DNA from: an uncultured Flavobacteriaceae bacterium
GTDB taxonomy: Bacteria > Bacteroidota > Bacteroidia > Flavobacteriales > Flavobacteriaceae
Assembly: GCA_943787295.1 (NCBI GenBank)
Contig: CALSLW010000001.1
Coordinates: forward strand, 1,043,714-1,107,713
DNA: 64,000 nt
Direction of reading: 5' to 3'
Part shown: positions 1 to 10,208 of the stretch, one piece after another
Layout of the letters: each line of letters opens with the position of its first letter
Position numbering within the stretch: position 1 is the first letter of the stretch
Position numbers and translations under genes: made by a program
The notes under the pieces: generated by a model
Seen by the model: the letters and a program-made list of their open reading frames with translations, nothing else
Told to the model about the DNA's origin: nothing
The model's database searches: none

Positions 1-254
1 TAGCAGATCGCGTTCTAGTAGAACCCGCTGCTGCAGAAACAAAGACTTCTTCGGGGATAATTATACCCGATACAGCAAAAGAAAAACCACAAAGAGGAAC
101 TGTGGTTGCCGTAGGCCCTGGAACAAAAGACAATCCAGTAACCCTAAAAGTGGGTGACACTGTATTATATGGTAAATATGCTGGAACAGAACTAAGTCAT
201 GAAGGAGGCGATTACCTCATCATGAAAGAAGCTGATATTTTAGCAATTGTTTAA
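1..254 (+). CDS. groES: Co-chaperonin GroES (10 kDa), 3' part
   Basis: The open frame from base 3 to the TAA at 252-254 encodes the last 83 residues of GroES, the heptameric lid that closes the GroEL folding chamber in the cytoplasm. Recognisable family features are the start DRVLVEP, the mobile-loop region around [11 protein letters not shown], the GTVVAVGPG turn, the [10 protein letters not shown] segment and the ending [13 protein letters not shown]. The gene is cut by the window edge, so about ten N-terminal residues and the promoter are missing. groEL follows after 17 bases, the usual groESL operon. Confidence 0.95.
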   Translation, partial: ADRVLVEPAAAETKTSSGIIIPDTAKEKPQRGTVVAVGPGTKDNPVTLKVGDTVLYGKYAGTELSHEGGDYLIMKEADILAIV

Positions 255-268
255 TTCATTAAAAATAA

Positions 269-1909
<1,641 letters not shown>

Positions 1910-1932
1910 GTAAAACATCTTATCAATTACTT

Positions 1933-1961
1933 AAGCCGCTCATTTTGAGCGGCTTTTTTTT
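1933..1961 (+). terminator. Intrinsic terminator of groESL
   Basis: GCCGCTCA and TGAGCGGC form a perfect 8-bp GC-rich stem with a very short loop, followed by eight T residues. It lies 25 bases after the groEL stop codon. Confidence 0.9.
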
Positions 1962-1988
1962 GATTTTATTTTAAAATGTTTACATTTA
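1959..1988 (+). promoter_or_regulatory. Bacteroidota-type promoter for the 2011 gene
   Basis: TTTG at 1959-1962 and TACATTTA at 1981-1988 match the Bacteroidota -33 (TTTG) and -7 (TAnnTTTG) elements with an 18-base spacer; the last base of the -7 box is A instead of G. The start codon is 22 bases further on. The -33 element overlaps the T-tract of the groESL terminator. Inferred from consensus only. Confidence 0.45.
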
Positions 1989-2010
1989 GGGGAACCAAAA
2001 TCTTATTATT

Positions 2011-2388
2011 ATGTCAAAAAACCTACTTTTATCAGGTATTGCTGGAACCATCGTTTATTTTCTTTTAGGATGGTTAGTTTACGGAATATTATTTCCGGAT
2101 TTAGTCAGTGAGGGAGAGTCTACCTCTTTACTTTACATCTTTTTAGGCTGCTTATTTTATGCTTTCATTTATGCGGTTATTTTCACGCGATTGGCAAACA
2201 TCACCAATTTTAAAACGGGCTTTAACGCTGGATTAGTTTTAGGATTATTGTATTCTTTAAGTTGGCACTTCTTTATGCAACACGGTGCGATTGACGCATT
2301 GTATTTTGCAAAAGCAATCATCCTTGCGAGTTTAATCAATGGCTTTGTCGCGGGTACAGTTGCATTTGTAAATGGAAAAGTTTCTTAA
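2011..2388 (+). CDS. Small multi-pass inner-membrane protein of unknown function
   Basis: The 125-residue protein has four hydrophobic segments, at roughly residues 7-28, 41-62, 73-90 and 100-118. It resembles the small DUF1761-like membrane proteins common in Flavobacteria, but I cannot assign a family with confidence. It is a single-gene unit: a promoter lies directly upstream, and a bidirectional terminator follows 16 bases after the stop codon. Function unknown. Confidence 0.8.
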   Translation: MSKNLLLSGIAGTIVYFLLGWLVYGILFPDLVSEGESTSLLYIFLGCLFYAFIYAVIFTRLANITNFKTGFNAGLVLGLLYSLSWHFFMQHGAIDALYFAKAIILASLINGFVAGTVAFVNGKVS

Positions 2389-2404
2389 AATTATTTTTTA
2401 GTAC

Positions 2405-2434
2405 AAAAAAAGCGACCCGTTTGGGTCGCTTTTT
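2405..2434. terminator. Bidirectional terminator between convergent genes
   Basis: AGCGACCC and GGGTCGCT (2411-2430) form an 8-bp stem flanked by an A-run on the left and a T-run on the right. It can therefore terminate both the + strand gene ending at 2388 and the - strand operon ending at 2435. Confidence 0.88.
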
Positions 2435-2779
2435 CTATTCTACTTTTTTCTTGCGTTCGTATAGGCAACACATCGGGAGCTTTTCATACACCTCGTCTGG
2501 TGCAGTAACTAAGGGAGTATCGTGACCCGCGTTCGCAACGGCTTGATGTACTTCTTCTAAACTAATTTTGTTAGCATCATATAAGATGGTAAACTGATGC
2601 GTTGGAATATCCCAACTCGCTGTTTTGATCCCTTTTAATCCAAAGGCAGTTTTTTCAATTCTCGCTTTACACATCCCACAGACTCCTTCTACTTCAAAAG
2701 AAGTTTTCTGAATGTCTTTTTTCTGTGCTAATAAGCTTAAAGGCGCAGCCAAAAGGAGTATTAATATTACTTTTTTCAT
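2435..2779 (-). CDS. Exported heavy-metal-associated (HMA) domain protein
   Basis: The 114-residue protein has a signal peptide (KKVILILLLAAPLSLLAQ) and then an HMA ferredoxin-like domain. The metal loop is GVCGMCKARIEK, a CxxC pair that would bind Cu(I) or a similar soft metal. A second cysteine pair (MCCLYERK) lies near the C-terminus. It is probably a periplasmic metal carrier. It starts one base after the stop codon of the TonB-dependent receptor and is the last gene of a four-gene operon with three other metal or redox genes. The metal is inferred, not shown. Confidence 0.82.
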   Translation of the reverse strand: MKKVILILLLAAPLSLLAQKKDIQKTSFEVEGVCGMCKARIEKTAFGLKGIKTASWDIPTHQFTILYDANKISLEEVHQAVANAGHDTPLVTAPDEVYEKLPMCCLYERKKKVE

Positions 2780-2780
2780 G

Positions 2781-5015
2781 CTATAAATTTTTTAAATTAA
2801 ATCTTAATCCGGCATAAATCATTCGACCAAAAACTGGTGCATAGACTAAACTAGCGTCAAAATTCCTGCCAAAAGGTTGATCTATTCCAATCACAGGATT
2901 TGCTTGTCGTTGATTGCTAAGGTTTTCGCCCCCTAAATATATTTCAAACTGGGGAGAAAACACTCGGGTGAGTTGGGCGTTCCACAAACCATAAGCGGGA
3001 GCAGAAAATCCTTGGCCATCCCGAGGATTAGCAGCTAAGCGTTGCTCTCCCACAAAATGATAGGTCAAGTCTGCACGCCACCCTTTTCCTGTTTCATTCA
3101 CATTATTATAATCGGCATTCGCAAAAAAGCGGTGCTCAGGCTGTAGCGGTTTTTGTTTTAATCCATCGAGGTAAGTGGTTTTGACTTGGTGATTTTTATA
3201 CGCAAATCGCATACTCACATTTTTAATGGGTGCATAATCCATCCCTAGTTGGAAACTTTTGGCGTAGCTTTCTCCTTCTAAATTATAAAATCTTATGTAG
3301 CGAGCAGTTTCCCAATCCACTACAACTTGATCTTGAAAAGTAGTAACATAATAATCTATGTTAAGCTCTGCTTGTTGCCCAAAAAGCGTAATGCCTTGCT
3401 GGATACTCCCACCATAATTCCAAGCTTTTTCTGGGCGGAGGCCGTAAATATTTCCGCTGTTTTGACGCAAATTAATCGCACGATTCGTGGCAAATAAAGT
3501 TTGATTCTCGGCAAATACATTTGCTGCTTTTCTCCCTTGACCCATAGAAAACCTCAATGCAGCACGTTCCCATGGGGTATAACGTGCATGCAGTCTAGGG
3601 GTGATAAAAGTCCCTAAGTTATTGTGGCTATCTACCCTTAGTCCCGCAACGATATTCCATCGATCTAAACTGTCATAGGTGTATTCAAAAAAGGCTCCTA
3701 ACACTTGGTCAGTTCTTTGGTAATTCGTCCCATCAACCCATTCGTCATAGCGATCCCAGGCGAGATTTAACCCTGTTTTAAATTTGTTTTTTGTGTTTCC
3801 TAAAATAGAATTAAATAGCAGGTTGCTAAAGAAACTTTTATGGTTGATATCGTATTGCCTCAGGCCATAATAAGCCTTTTGATCATGGCTGTTGTAGGCC
3901 GCTTGAAAACCAAAACTTTGATAGGTCAACAACGGGAAAACATAACCCAATTTTAATGAGGCATCAAATCGCTGAGTATCGATTTCACTTCCCCACCTAT
4001 TGGTCAAACCTCTGTCTGTATCGGGGTTAAAATTTTCCGCCCCAGTTTGTTTTTGATCATCGAGATAGCGTAAACTTAAAAAGCTTACCCAACCTTTTTC
4101 GACATCGGTATATTGCCATCGATTAAGCAAATTAACTTGTTTTGTCAAGGGCAAATCAAGAAAATCATCCTTATTGCGATCTGTAGCTAAGCTACGTTGA
4201 TTGCCATGGATATATAAACCAGTACTCCATTTATCTGACAGCTTGTTGTTCCAATGTGCATTCGCTTCTTGTCGCCCATTGATCGAAGAAAAAAGATTGA
4301 CAAACAAGGGAGCATCTAAAAAGGGTTTTTGAAGTTCGGTATTAATTTGTCCGGCTATACTTTCAAAGCCATTGGTCACACTTCCCGCCCCTTTAGTGAT
4401 TTGAATACTTTCGATCCAAGTTCCCGGTGTGTAGGTCAACCCATAAATTTGAGAAGCCCCTCTAACCGATGGGATGTTTTCTTCTGTAATTAATAAATAG
4501 GGGCTTGAGAGTCCTAGCATTCTAATCTGTTTTGTCCCCGTTAGAGCATCAGAAAAGTTAACGTCTATAGAGGGATTTGTCTCAAAACTTTCAGAAAGGT
4601 TACAGCAAGCTGCTTTGAGTAATTCTGCACTATTGACCTGCATCACATTTTGCGCTGCGATATAAGATTTTTGCGCAGCTTTTCGTCTCTGTGTTAGTTC
4701 GACTTCTTCAAGACTTTCTACTGCATTTTCTTTCATGAAATGGAAGATTATTTTTCCAGGGGTAACCGTTAAAGTGTCTGTTTTAAAACCTAGGTATTTT
4801 ACGATCAATTGATCGGTTGAAGCAGCAGAAGGAATCACAAATTTTCCTTCTTGATCTGACACCGTCCCTATGGTGGTGTTTAGCCAAAAAATGTTGACTC
4901 CCGCTAAGGGGTAAGTTTCATTGTTTTCTTGGATAAGAATTCTTCCTTCTTCGGGCGTTTGCGCCATCAAAATAAAGGGAGATATCAGTAAAAAGCAGTA
5001 TAGGATATTTTTCAT
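2781..5015 (-). CDS. TonB-dependent outer-membrane receptor, probably for a metal
   Basis: This 744-residue receptor has a signal peptide (about residues 1-18), a carboxypeptidase-regulatory-like beta-sandwich (about 20-100) and then a TonB plug. In the plug, KAACCNLSESFETNPSIDV, the LGLSSPYLLITEE segment and ITKGAGSVTNGFESIAG are visible. A 22-strand barrel follows, ending in a typical FNLKNL terminus. The CC pair at the start of the plug is seen in receptors that flavobacteria keep with HMA proteins. Its neighbours are an HMA protein downstream and a HYC_CC_PP and an HMA-MauE-like gene upstream, so copper or a related metal is the likely cargo. That cargo is inferred from context only. Confidence 0.88.
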   Translation of the reverse strand: MKNILYCFLLISPFILMAQTPEEGRILIQENNETYPLAGVNIFWLNTTIGTVSDQEGKFVIPSAASTDQLIVKYLGFKTDTLTVTPGKIIFHFMKENAVESLEEVELTQRRKAAQKSYIAAQNVMQVNSAELLKAACCNLSESFETNPSIDVNFSDALTGTKQIRMLGLSSPYLLITEENIPSVRGASQIYGLTYTPGTWIESIQITKGAGSVTNGFESIAGQINTELQKPFLDAPLFVNLFSSINGRQEANAHWNNKLSDKWSTGLYIHGNQRSLATDRNKDDFLDLPLTKQVNLLNRWQYTDVEKGWVSFLSLRYLDDQKQTGAENFNPDTDRGLTNRWGSEIDTQRFDASLKLGYVFPLLTYQSFGFQAAYNSHDQKAYYGLRQYDINHKSFFSNLLFNSILGNTKNKFKTGLNLAWDRYDEWVDGTNYQRTDQVLGAFFEYTYDSLDRWNIVAGLRVDSHNNLGTFITPRLHARYTPWERAALRFSMGQGRKAANVFAENQTLFATNRAINLRQNSGNIYGLRPEKAWNYGGSIQQGITLFGQQAELNIDYYVTTFQDQVVVDWETARYIRFYNLEGESYAKSFQLGMDYAPIKNVSMRFAYKNHQVKTTYLDGLKQKPLQPEHRFFANADYNNVNETGKGWRADLTYHFVGEQRLAANPRDGQGFSAPAYGLWNAQLTRVFSPQFEIYLGGENLSNQRQANPVIGIDQPFGRNFDASLVYAPVFGRMIYAGLRFNLKNL

Positions 5016-5070
5016 TCTTTTATGTTTAAGGGGTTGTTTGAATCATTCCAATCTGGAATAAACAACCTAC

Positions 5071-5472
5071 TTATTCATAAAAAAGCGGGGCACAATTGAT
5101 TTTGTAAAGCTTCCTTATGGAAGGAGGAGGATGAACCAATTGCAGGGCAATTCTTGGATCGAGTTTAGAAAGATTAATCTCATCATTTAATTCAAATTGG
5201 ATGAAATTATCGACAAATTGCTTTTCTTGGTTTGTATTTTGATCACTGTCGTCTTGTGCAATGATGACATCATCTTGACAGCAACTTTTTTGAGTAAATT
5301 GAAGAATATCTGAAGGAAGATTTTTCTTTTCCATCCCACAGTCTTTTGCATCAAAAGCCCAAGAAATCTTTGCAATATGACCGCCGCAATAGTGTACATT
5401 AAAGGCTACTCCTATTTTGCTTTGCAAAAAGAGTAACAGCAATAATAAAACACGTAATTGTTTCATGATCAA
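5071..5472 (-). CDS. HYC_CC_PP family protein
   Basis: The 133-residue exported protein is named after three signatures, and all three are present: HYCGGHI (near residue 28), KSCCQDD (near 63) and VHPPPS (near 113). A hydrophobic N-terminal segment (LRVLLLLLLFLQSKIGVAF) acts as signal peptide or anchor. The family is restricted to Bacteroidota and is of unknown function. The conserved Cys and His residues and the genetic link to HMA and TonB-receptor genes suggest periplasmic metal binding. It lies between the receptor (55 bases downstream) and the HMA-MauE-like gene (24 bases upstream). Confidence 0.82.
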   Translation of the reverse strand: MIMKQLRVLLLLLLFLQSKIGVAFNVHYCGGHIAKISWAFDAKDCGMEKKNLPSDILQFTQKSCCQDDVIIAQDDSDQNTNQEKQFVDNFIQFELNDEINLSKLDPRIALQLVHPPPSIRKLYKINCAPLFYE

Positions 5473-5483
5473 TTATTTCCTAA

Positions 5484-5512
5484 CAAAGATACGCAATTAA
5501 ACTATACCCAAA
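5484..5512 (-). promoter_or_regulatory. Internal promoter before the HYC_CC_PP gene
   Basis: Read on the minus strand, TTTG (5512-5509) and TATCTTTG (5491-5484) match the -33 and -7 Bacteroidota elements, with a 17-base spacer that is slightly short. The -7 box ends 11 bases before the ATG at 5472. The element overlaps the 3' end of the upstream gene, so it would be an internal operon promoter. Confidence 0.45.
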
Positions 5513-6198
5513 AGCATGCTACTTGCCATCAAGAGCATGATCGAGTTTTCGATCAAAGTCGCTTCTGTCATGGGAAGATTTAATGCCGTCCCTAAACAGG
5601 CACATTGAATCGCGCTTTTTTGACGAAGTTGTTGCACCACTCCTATGGTGTTACTGCCTAAAATAAATAAGGTCACCCAAAGCGCAATTTGCAACTCAAA
5701 TTGATATAAAAATGCAATCCCTAAGGCTGTTTCGATAAAGGGATACACCCATGCATAAACGGTTATTCGTTTGGCAATAGGATCATATTGACTAAATGAT
5801 GCTGGAAATCCTTTGTAATCTAAAAACTTAAAAAAGCCAAAAACAAGGTAAAACAAGCCCATAAAGTTGGTCATAAAAAGTGCTAATGAAGTACCATTCG
5901 TTAGCATAAGACTCCCAACAATAACATAACTAAAGATTAAAAAAAGAGGACGCAATTGTTTCCATTTAGAAGGAGCGGTATTTATCGATGCATCTGCCAT
6001 AAGATTAACTGTATATTTTGCCCCCAGAACATTTGCTAATTTGTCAACAGTTACCGCAACCGAAGAAGTAAAACTAGCTTCGGCATTTTCGAGACTAACT
6101 TGAACATCAGATAAACCATCCATCGCAGCGATCTTTTCTTCAACCCCCTTTCGACAATTTTGGCAGGTCATTCCCAATACTTGTACCGTTTGTTTCAT
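5497..6198 (-). CDS. HMA domain fused to a MauE-like membrane protein
   Basis: Residues 1-68 form an HMA domain with the metal motif GMTCQNCRKG. Residues about 85-230 carry four hydrophobic helices resembling the MauE/DoxX-type redox membrane family. A CxC pair (IQCACLGTALNLPMT) sits between the last two helices, as in MauE-like proteins. The fusion suggests that metal capture is linked to a membrane thiol-redox step or metal transfer. It is the first gene of the minus-strand metal operon and is divergent from the GAF gene at 6301. The family call is from motifs; the substrate is unknown. Confidence 0.8.
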   Translation of the reverse strand: MKQTVQVLGMTCQNCRKGVEEKIAAMDGLSDVQVSLENAEASFTSSVAVTVDKLANVLGAKYTVNLMADASINTAPSKWKQLRPLFLIFSYVIVGSLMLTNGTSLALFMTNFMGLFYLVFGFFKFLDYKGFPASFSQYDPIAKRITVYAWVYPFIETALGIAFLYQFELQIALWVTLFILGSNTIGVVQQLRQKSAIQCACLGTALNLPMTEATLIENSIMLLMASSMLLGIV

Positions 6199-6280
6199 AT
6201 CTCAAATGTACATTGTTTTTTATTGATAACTCGTCCATAAATTCTATTGAAAAAGCTACCCATATCCTTACTGATTTCGC

Positions 6281-6288
6281 TATTTTTG
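6281..6288 (+). promoter_or_regulatory. Possible -7 promoter element for the GAF-purH unit
   Basis: TATTTTTG matches the TAnnTTTG -7 consensus and lies 12 bases before the GTG start at 6301. No clear -33 TTTG is found at the right distance, so confidence is limited. Confidence 0.35.
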
Positions 6289-6300
6289 AAAAAAAAATAA

Positions 6301-6762
6301 GTGGTATCATATTCCGCCCTTTTAACGCACTGTAAATCTTTACTGGAGAAACCAACAACAGACAAGTTTGCCCGCTTGACAGAGGTCTGTGTTTATCTGC
6401 AAAAAGAAGTCGTCGTTTATGATTGGGTAGGGTTTTACATGGCGAATCACGCCAAAAAAACACTTCATTTAAAAGCTTTTGCAGGTATTCCTACAGACCA
6501 TGAGGTGATTCCATTTGGGAAAGGGATTTGTGGACAGGTAGCTGTTACAAACGACAACTTTATCGTGGACGATGTGAGTGCCCAAGACAATTATATCGCC
6601 TGCGACATGCATGTAAAGTCTGAAATTGTGATTCCGCTTTTTTCAAAAGGGGAAAACATCGGACAAATCGATATCGACTCAAACAAAATCAAAGCGTTTA
6701 CAGAAAAAGACGCAATATTTCTAGAACAACTCAATACGGTTATCGCCGAAAAATTATTTTAA
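6301..6762 (+). CDS. GAF domain protein, free methionine-(R)-sulfoxide reductase-like
   Basis: The 153-residue protein is a single GAF domain of the fRMsr (YebR) type, which reduces free methionine-R-sulfoxide. The motifs IPFGKGICGQVAV, DDVSAQDNYIACD and KSEIVIPLF match the family and include two of its redox cysteines (GICG and IACD). The third cysteine, usually about ten residues before GICG, is missing: the sequence there reads HEVIPFGKG. This could mean a two-cysteine mechanism or loss of activity. The start is GTG, because a TAA directly precedes it in frame. The stop lies ten bases before purH, so the two are probably co-transcribed. Confidence 0.85.
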   Translation: MVSYSALLTHCKSLLEKPTTDKFARLTEVCVYLQKEVVVYDWVGFYMANHAKKTLHLKAFAGIPTDHEVIPFGKGICGQVAVTNDNFIVDDVSAQDNYIACDMHVKSEIVIPLFSKGENIGQIDIDSNKIKAFTEKDAIFLEQLNTVIAEKLF

Positions 6763-6772
6763 TCACTATCAC

Positions 6773-8308
6773 ATGAGCACTTCCTTAAAAATCACTTCTG
6801 CCCTAATTTCTGTTTTTGATAAAGAGGGATTAGCCCCTATCGTTCAAGAACTCAATAAACAAGGCGTTACACTTTACTCTACAGGAGGGACAGAAAAGTT
6901 CATTCGTGATTTAGGAATTGATGTTGTCGCTGTAGAAGACATTACGTCTTATCCTTCGATTTTAGGTGGGCGGGTCAAGACCCTTCACCCAAAAGTTTTT
7001 GGTGGGATTCTAAACCGTCAAAACAACACATCTGACCAAGAGGAATTAGCCCAGTTTGAAATTCCACAATTAGATCTTGTGATTGTTGATCTGTACCCTT
7101 TTGAAAAAACGGTAGCCTCTGGCGCTGGAGAACAAGATATTATTGAAAAAATCGACATTGGTGGGATTTCTTTGATCCGTGCTGCAGCTAAAAACTTTGC
7201 AGATGTTTTATGTGTCTCAGACAAAAACGACTATCAAGAAGTACTGGATTTATTAGTGGAAACAAACGGGGCGCCTAAGCGTGAGGATCGCAAACGTTTC
7301 GCCACAAAAGCATTTCAAATTTCTTCCCACTACGACAGTGCTATTTTCAACTATTTTAATGAAGACACAAAAGCATCGACTGCACTTAAAGTAAGTCAAC
7401 AAGAAGCCAAAACATTGCGCTATGGAGAAAACCCACACCAAGAAGGAACTTTTTACGGGGCCATAAACGACTTGTTAGAACAAGTTCACGGGAAAGAAGT
7501 TTCTTACAACAACTTACTCGATATTGACGCTGCAGTAAATCTAATGTTAGAATTCTATGATGGGGCACCTACCTTTGCCATTCTAAAACACAATAACGCT
7601 TGTGGTTTTGCAACCCGTGACACCTTAGTCAAAGCTTATGAAGACGCCCTTGCAGGAGATCCAGTTTCTGCGTTTGGCGGAGTGTTAATTGCCAATAAAG
7701 AGATGGACCTCGCTACAGCAGAAAAAGTTAACGAACTTTTCTGTGAAGTGGTTATCGCACCTTCTTTTACAGAAGAAGCATTGACTGTCTTAAAAAGCAA
7801 AAAGAACCGCATCTTATTAATTCAAAAAGCAGCAACGCTTGATCCTAAAACCATAAGAACTTGCTTAAACGGTTATCTGGTTCAAGATCGAGACAATATC
7901 ACAGACACAAAAGAACATTTATCTACTGCAACAGAGATCGCTCCTAACGAAAAAGAAATCGCAGACTTACTATTTGCTTCAAAAATCTGCAAGCACACAA
8001 AATCTAATACGATCGTTTTAGTAAAAAACGGCCAACTATTAGCTTCTGGAACCGGACAAACGTCGCGTGTAGACGCCTTGAGACAAGCAATTGAAAAGGC
8101 GACCAACTTTGGTTTTGACCTTAATAATGCTGTCATGGCGAGTGATGCGTTTTTCCCTTTCCCTGATTGTGTAGAGATTGCTTACAACGCTGGAGTACGA
8201 TCTGTAATTCAACCCGGTGGATCGATTAAAGATCAACTGTCCATCGATTATTGCAACGCCCAAAAGATGTCAATGGTATTCACTGGAATACGCCATTTTA
8301 AACATTAA
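6773..8308 (+). CDS. purH: Bifunctional AICAR formyltransferase / IMP cyclohydrolase
   Basis: This 511-residue enzyme catalyses the last two steps of de novo purine synthesis. The N-terminal MGS-like IMP cyclohydrolase domain (about residues 1-195) has the motifs ALISVFDKEGL, STGGTEKFI and LGGRVKTLHPKVFGGIL. The C-terminal AICAR transformylase domain (about 200-511) has LRYGENPHQEGTFY, FAILKHNNACGFA, DPVSAFGGV and the final SDAFFPFPDCVE and VIQPGGSIKD. Length and motifs are normal. It is followed by the mre operon with its own promoter. Confidence 0.97.
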   Translation: MSTSLKITSALISVFDKEGLAPIVQELNKQGVTLYSTGGTEKFIRDLGIDVVAVEDITSYPSILGGRVKTLHPKVFGGILNRQNNTSDQEELAQFEIPQLDLVIVDLYPFEKTVASGAGEQDIIEKIDIGGISLIRAAAKNFADVLCVSDKNDYQEVLDLLVETNGAPKREDRKRFATKAFQISSHYDSAIFNYFNEDTKASTALKVSQQEAKTLRYGENPHQEGTFYGAINDLLEQVHGKEVSYNNLLDIDAAVNLMLEFYDGAPTFAILKHNNACGFATRDTLVKAYEDALAGDPVSAFGGVLIANKEMDLATAEKVNELFCEVVIAPSFTEEALTVLKSKKNRILLIQKAATLDPKTIRTCLNGYLVQDRDNITDTKEHLSTATEIAPNEKEIADLLFASKICKHTKSNTIVLVKNGQLLASGTGQTSRVDALRQAIEKATNFGFDLNNAVMASDAFFPFPDCVEIAYNAGVRSVIQPGGSIKDQLSIDYCNAQKMSMVFTGIRHFKH

Positions 8309-8314
8309 TTTTCT

Positions 8315-8322
8315 TAACTTTG
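8315..8322 (+). promoter_or_regulatory. -7 promoter element for the mreB operon
   Basis: TAACTTTG is a perfect TAnnTTTG box in the 42-base gap between purH and mreB, 28 bases before the mreB ATG. A clear -33 element is lacking. Confidence 0.45.
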
Positions 8323-8350
8323 GTAAACTGCACAAAATATTAAATGACAA

Positions 8351-9379
8351 ATGGGTTTTTTTGACTTTCTAACAGAAGAAATCGCTATCGATCTTGGAAC
8401 CGCTAACACGCTAATTATCCACAAGGACAAAGTAGTGGTAGACAGCCCTTCTATTGTCGCAATAGATCGAACTACAAAAAAAGTTATCGCAATAGGGCAT
8501 GAAGCCAGTATGATGCAAGGAAAGACCCACGAAAACATCAAAACCATTCGACCATTAAAAGACGGGGTAATCGCCGACTTTAACGCTTCTGAACAAATGA
8601 TCAGCATGCTGATTAAAAGCGTTCCTACTTTAAAAAGTAAATTAATTACTCCCTCCCTTAAAATGGTCATTTGTATTCCTTCTGGTATTACAGAAGTAGA
8701 AATGCGCGCCGTTAGAGAATCAGCTGAACGCGTTAACGGAAAAGAAGTTTATTTGATACACGAACCTATGGCCGCCGCAATAGGGATAGGAATAGATATC
8801 AAGCAACCTAAAGGAAACATGATTGTTGATATAGGCGGGGGAACTACAGAAATCGCCGTTATCGCACTTTCTGGAATTGTTTGCGACAAATCTGTAAAGA
8901 TCGCGGGAGATGTTTTTACAAACGATATAGTTTATTACATGCGCAGACAACACAACCTTTATGTGGGAGAGCGTACCGCTGAAAAAATTAAAATCAATAT
9001 TGGTGCTGCCTTAGAAGATCTTGAGAATCCTCCAGAAGAAATGTCTGTTCAAGGAAGAGATCAATTAACAGGTAAACCAAAACAAGCCATGGTCTCGCAC
9101 AGAGAAGTTGCTCGTGCATTAGACAAATCGATCTTGCGTATTGAGGATGCCATTTTGGAAGCATTATCACAAACCCCACCAGAATTAGCTGCAGATATTT
9201 ACAATACGGGTATTTATCTCGCCGGAGGTGGTTCTATGTTACGTGGGCTAGATAAACGAATCTCTTTAAAAACAGATTTACCCGTTTATATTGCAGAAGA
9301 TCCCTTACAAGCTGTTGTTAGAGGAACTGGTATTGCACTTAAAAACATCGATCGTTACAGAACAATTTTGCTTAAATAA
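8351..9379 (+). CDS. mreB: Rod-shape-determining actin-like protein MreB
   Basis: The 342-residue bacterial actin forms membrane-bound filaments that direct the elongasome. The N-terminal GFFDFLTEEIAIDLGTANTLI contains the amphipathic helix and the phosphate-1 loop. IVDIGGGTTEIAVIALSG is the phosphate-2 loop, and YLAGGGSMLRGLD is the adenosine motif. Length is normal. It is the first of five tightly packed genes (mreB-mreC-mreD-mrdA-rodA) and begins 42 bases after purH. Confidence 0.97.
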   Translation: MGFFDFLTEEIAIDLGTANTLIIHKDKVVVDSPSIVAIDRTTKKVIAIGHEASMMQGKTHENIKTIRPLKDGVIADFNASEQMISMLIKSVPTLKSKLITPSLKMVICIPSGITEVEMRAVRESAERVNGKEVYLIHEPMAAAIGIGIDIKQPKGNMIVDIGGGTTEIAVIALSGIVCDKSVKIAGDVFTNDIVYYMRRQHNLYVGERTAEKIKINIGAALEDLENPPEEMSVQGRDQLTGKPKQAMVSHREVARALDKSILRIEDAILEALSQTPPELAADIYNTGIYLAGGGSMLRGLDKRISLKTDLPVYIAEDPLQAVVRGTGIALKNIDRYRTILLK

Positions 9380-9386
9380 CTAAGAG

Positions 9387-10208
9387 ATGCAATGGGTTTT
9401 AAATGCCATAATTCGCTATAAAAACTTTTTGCTCTACTTTTTCTTGTTAAGCATTAGTTTAATTTTTTCTTCCAATAAAAGCGAATACCATAGCAGTAAA
9501 TTAGCCAAAAGCAGTTTGTTTTTTTCTGGTATTATTCATCAACCTTTTGACATCTTTTCGAGTTACTTTGACCTTCGTGAGGAAAATAGGCGCTTACAAC
9601 AAGAAAACAACACCTTAAAGAATTTAGTCCTAGATAAATTCAAGCAATCTGAAATCTTAGACCTTGAAGAAGAAAACCTTGCTGGCCCAACTTACTGGTC
9701 CCTTCCTGCAAAGTTAATTCGCAACAGTTTTACTCAAAATAAGAACCTCTTATTATTAGATAAAGGAGAAAAAAATGGAGTAGCTAAAGAAATGGGAGTG
9801 ATTGGTACTCATGGGATCATAGGGATTGTCAATCAAACTAGTCAAGGCTATTCCACCGTATTATCCATTTTAAATATGGACCTTAAAATCAATGCAAAAT
9901 TCAAACATTCCAATGTTTTTGGATCCCTCTACTGGACAGGAGATAAGCCTAATAAAATGCAACTCGCCGATATTTCTGTAATCAATCCTGTGCAAGTAGG
10001 CGACACCATTGTCACTGGGGGAATGTCTTCCTATTTCCCAGAAGGAATTACCATTGGCACCATTAGCAAAGTGGATCGACCTGACAATGGTGGGTATTAC
10101 AATGTGGAGGTAGAACTCATCAATAACATGACAGACATCAAGTATGTTTATGTTATAGGAAATAATCGCAGGGAAGAGATAATAGAACTTTTAGAACAAA
10201 CGCCATGA
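9387..10208 (+). CDS. mreC: Rod-shape-determining protein MreC
   Basis: The 273-residue protein has a short cytoplasmic start, one membrane helix (about residues 13-30), a coiled coil (about 60-90, rich in RRLQQENNTLKN) and a periplasmic beta-domain with the family motifs NLLLLDKGEKNGV, GIIGIVNQTSQGYSTV and VGDTIVTGGMSSYFPEG. It links MreB to PBP2 and RodA in the elongation complex. It starts 7 bases after mreB and overlaps mreD by 4 bases (ATGA). Confidence 0.95.
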   Translation: MQWVLNAIIRYKNFLLYFFLLSISLIFSSNKSEYHSSKLAKSSLFFSGIIHQPFDIFSSYFDLREENRRLQQENNTLKNLVLDKFKQSEILDLEEENLAGPTYWSLPAKLIRNSFTQNKNLLLLDKGEKNGVAKEMGVIGTHGIIGIVNQTSQGYSTVLSILNMDLKINAKFKHSNVFGSLYWTGDKPNKMQLADISVINPVQVGDTIVTGGMSSYFPEGITIGTISKVDRPDNGGYYNVEVELINNMTDIKYVYVIGNNRREEIIELLEQTP

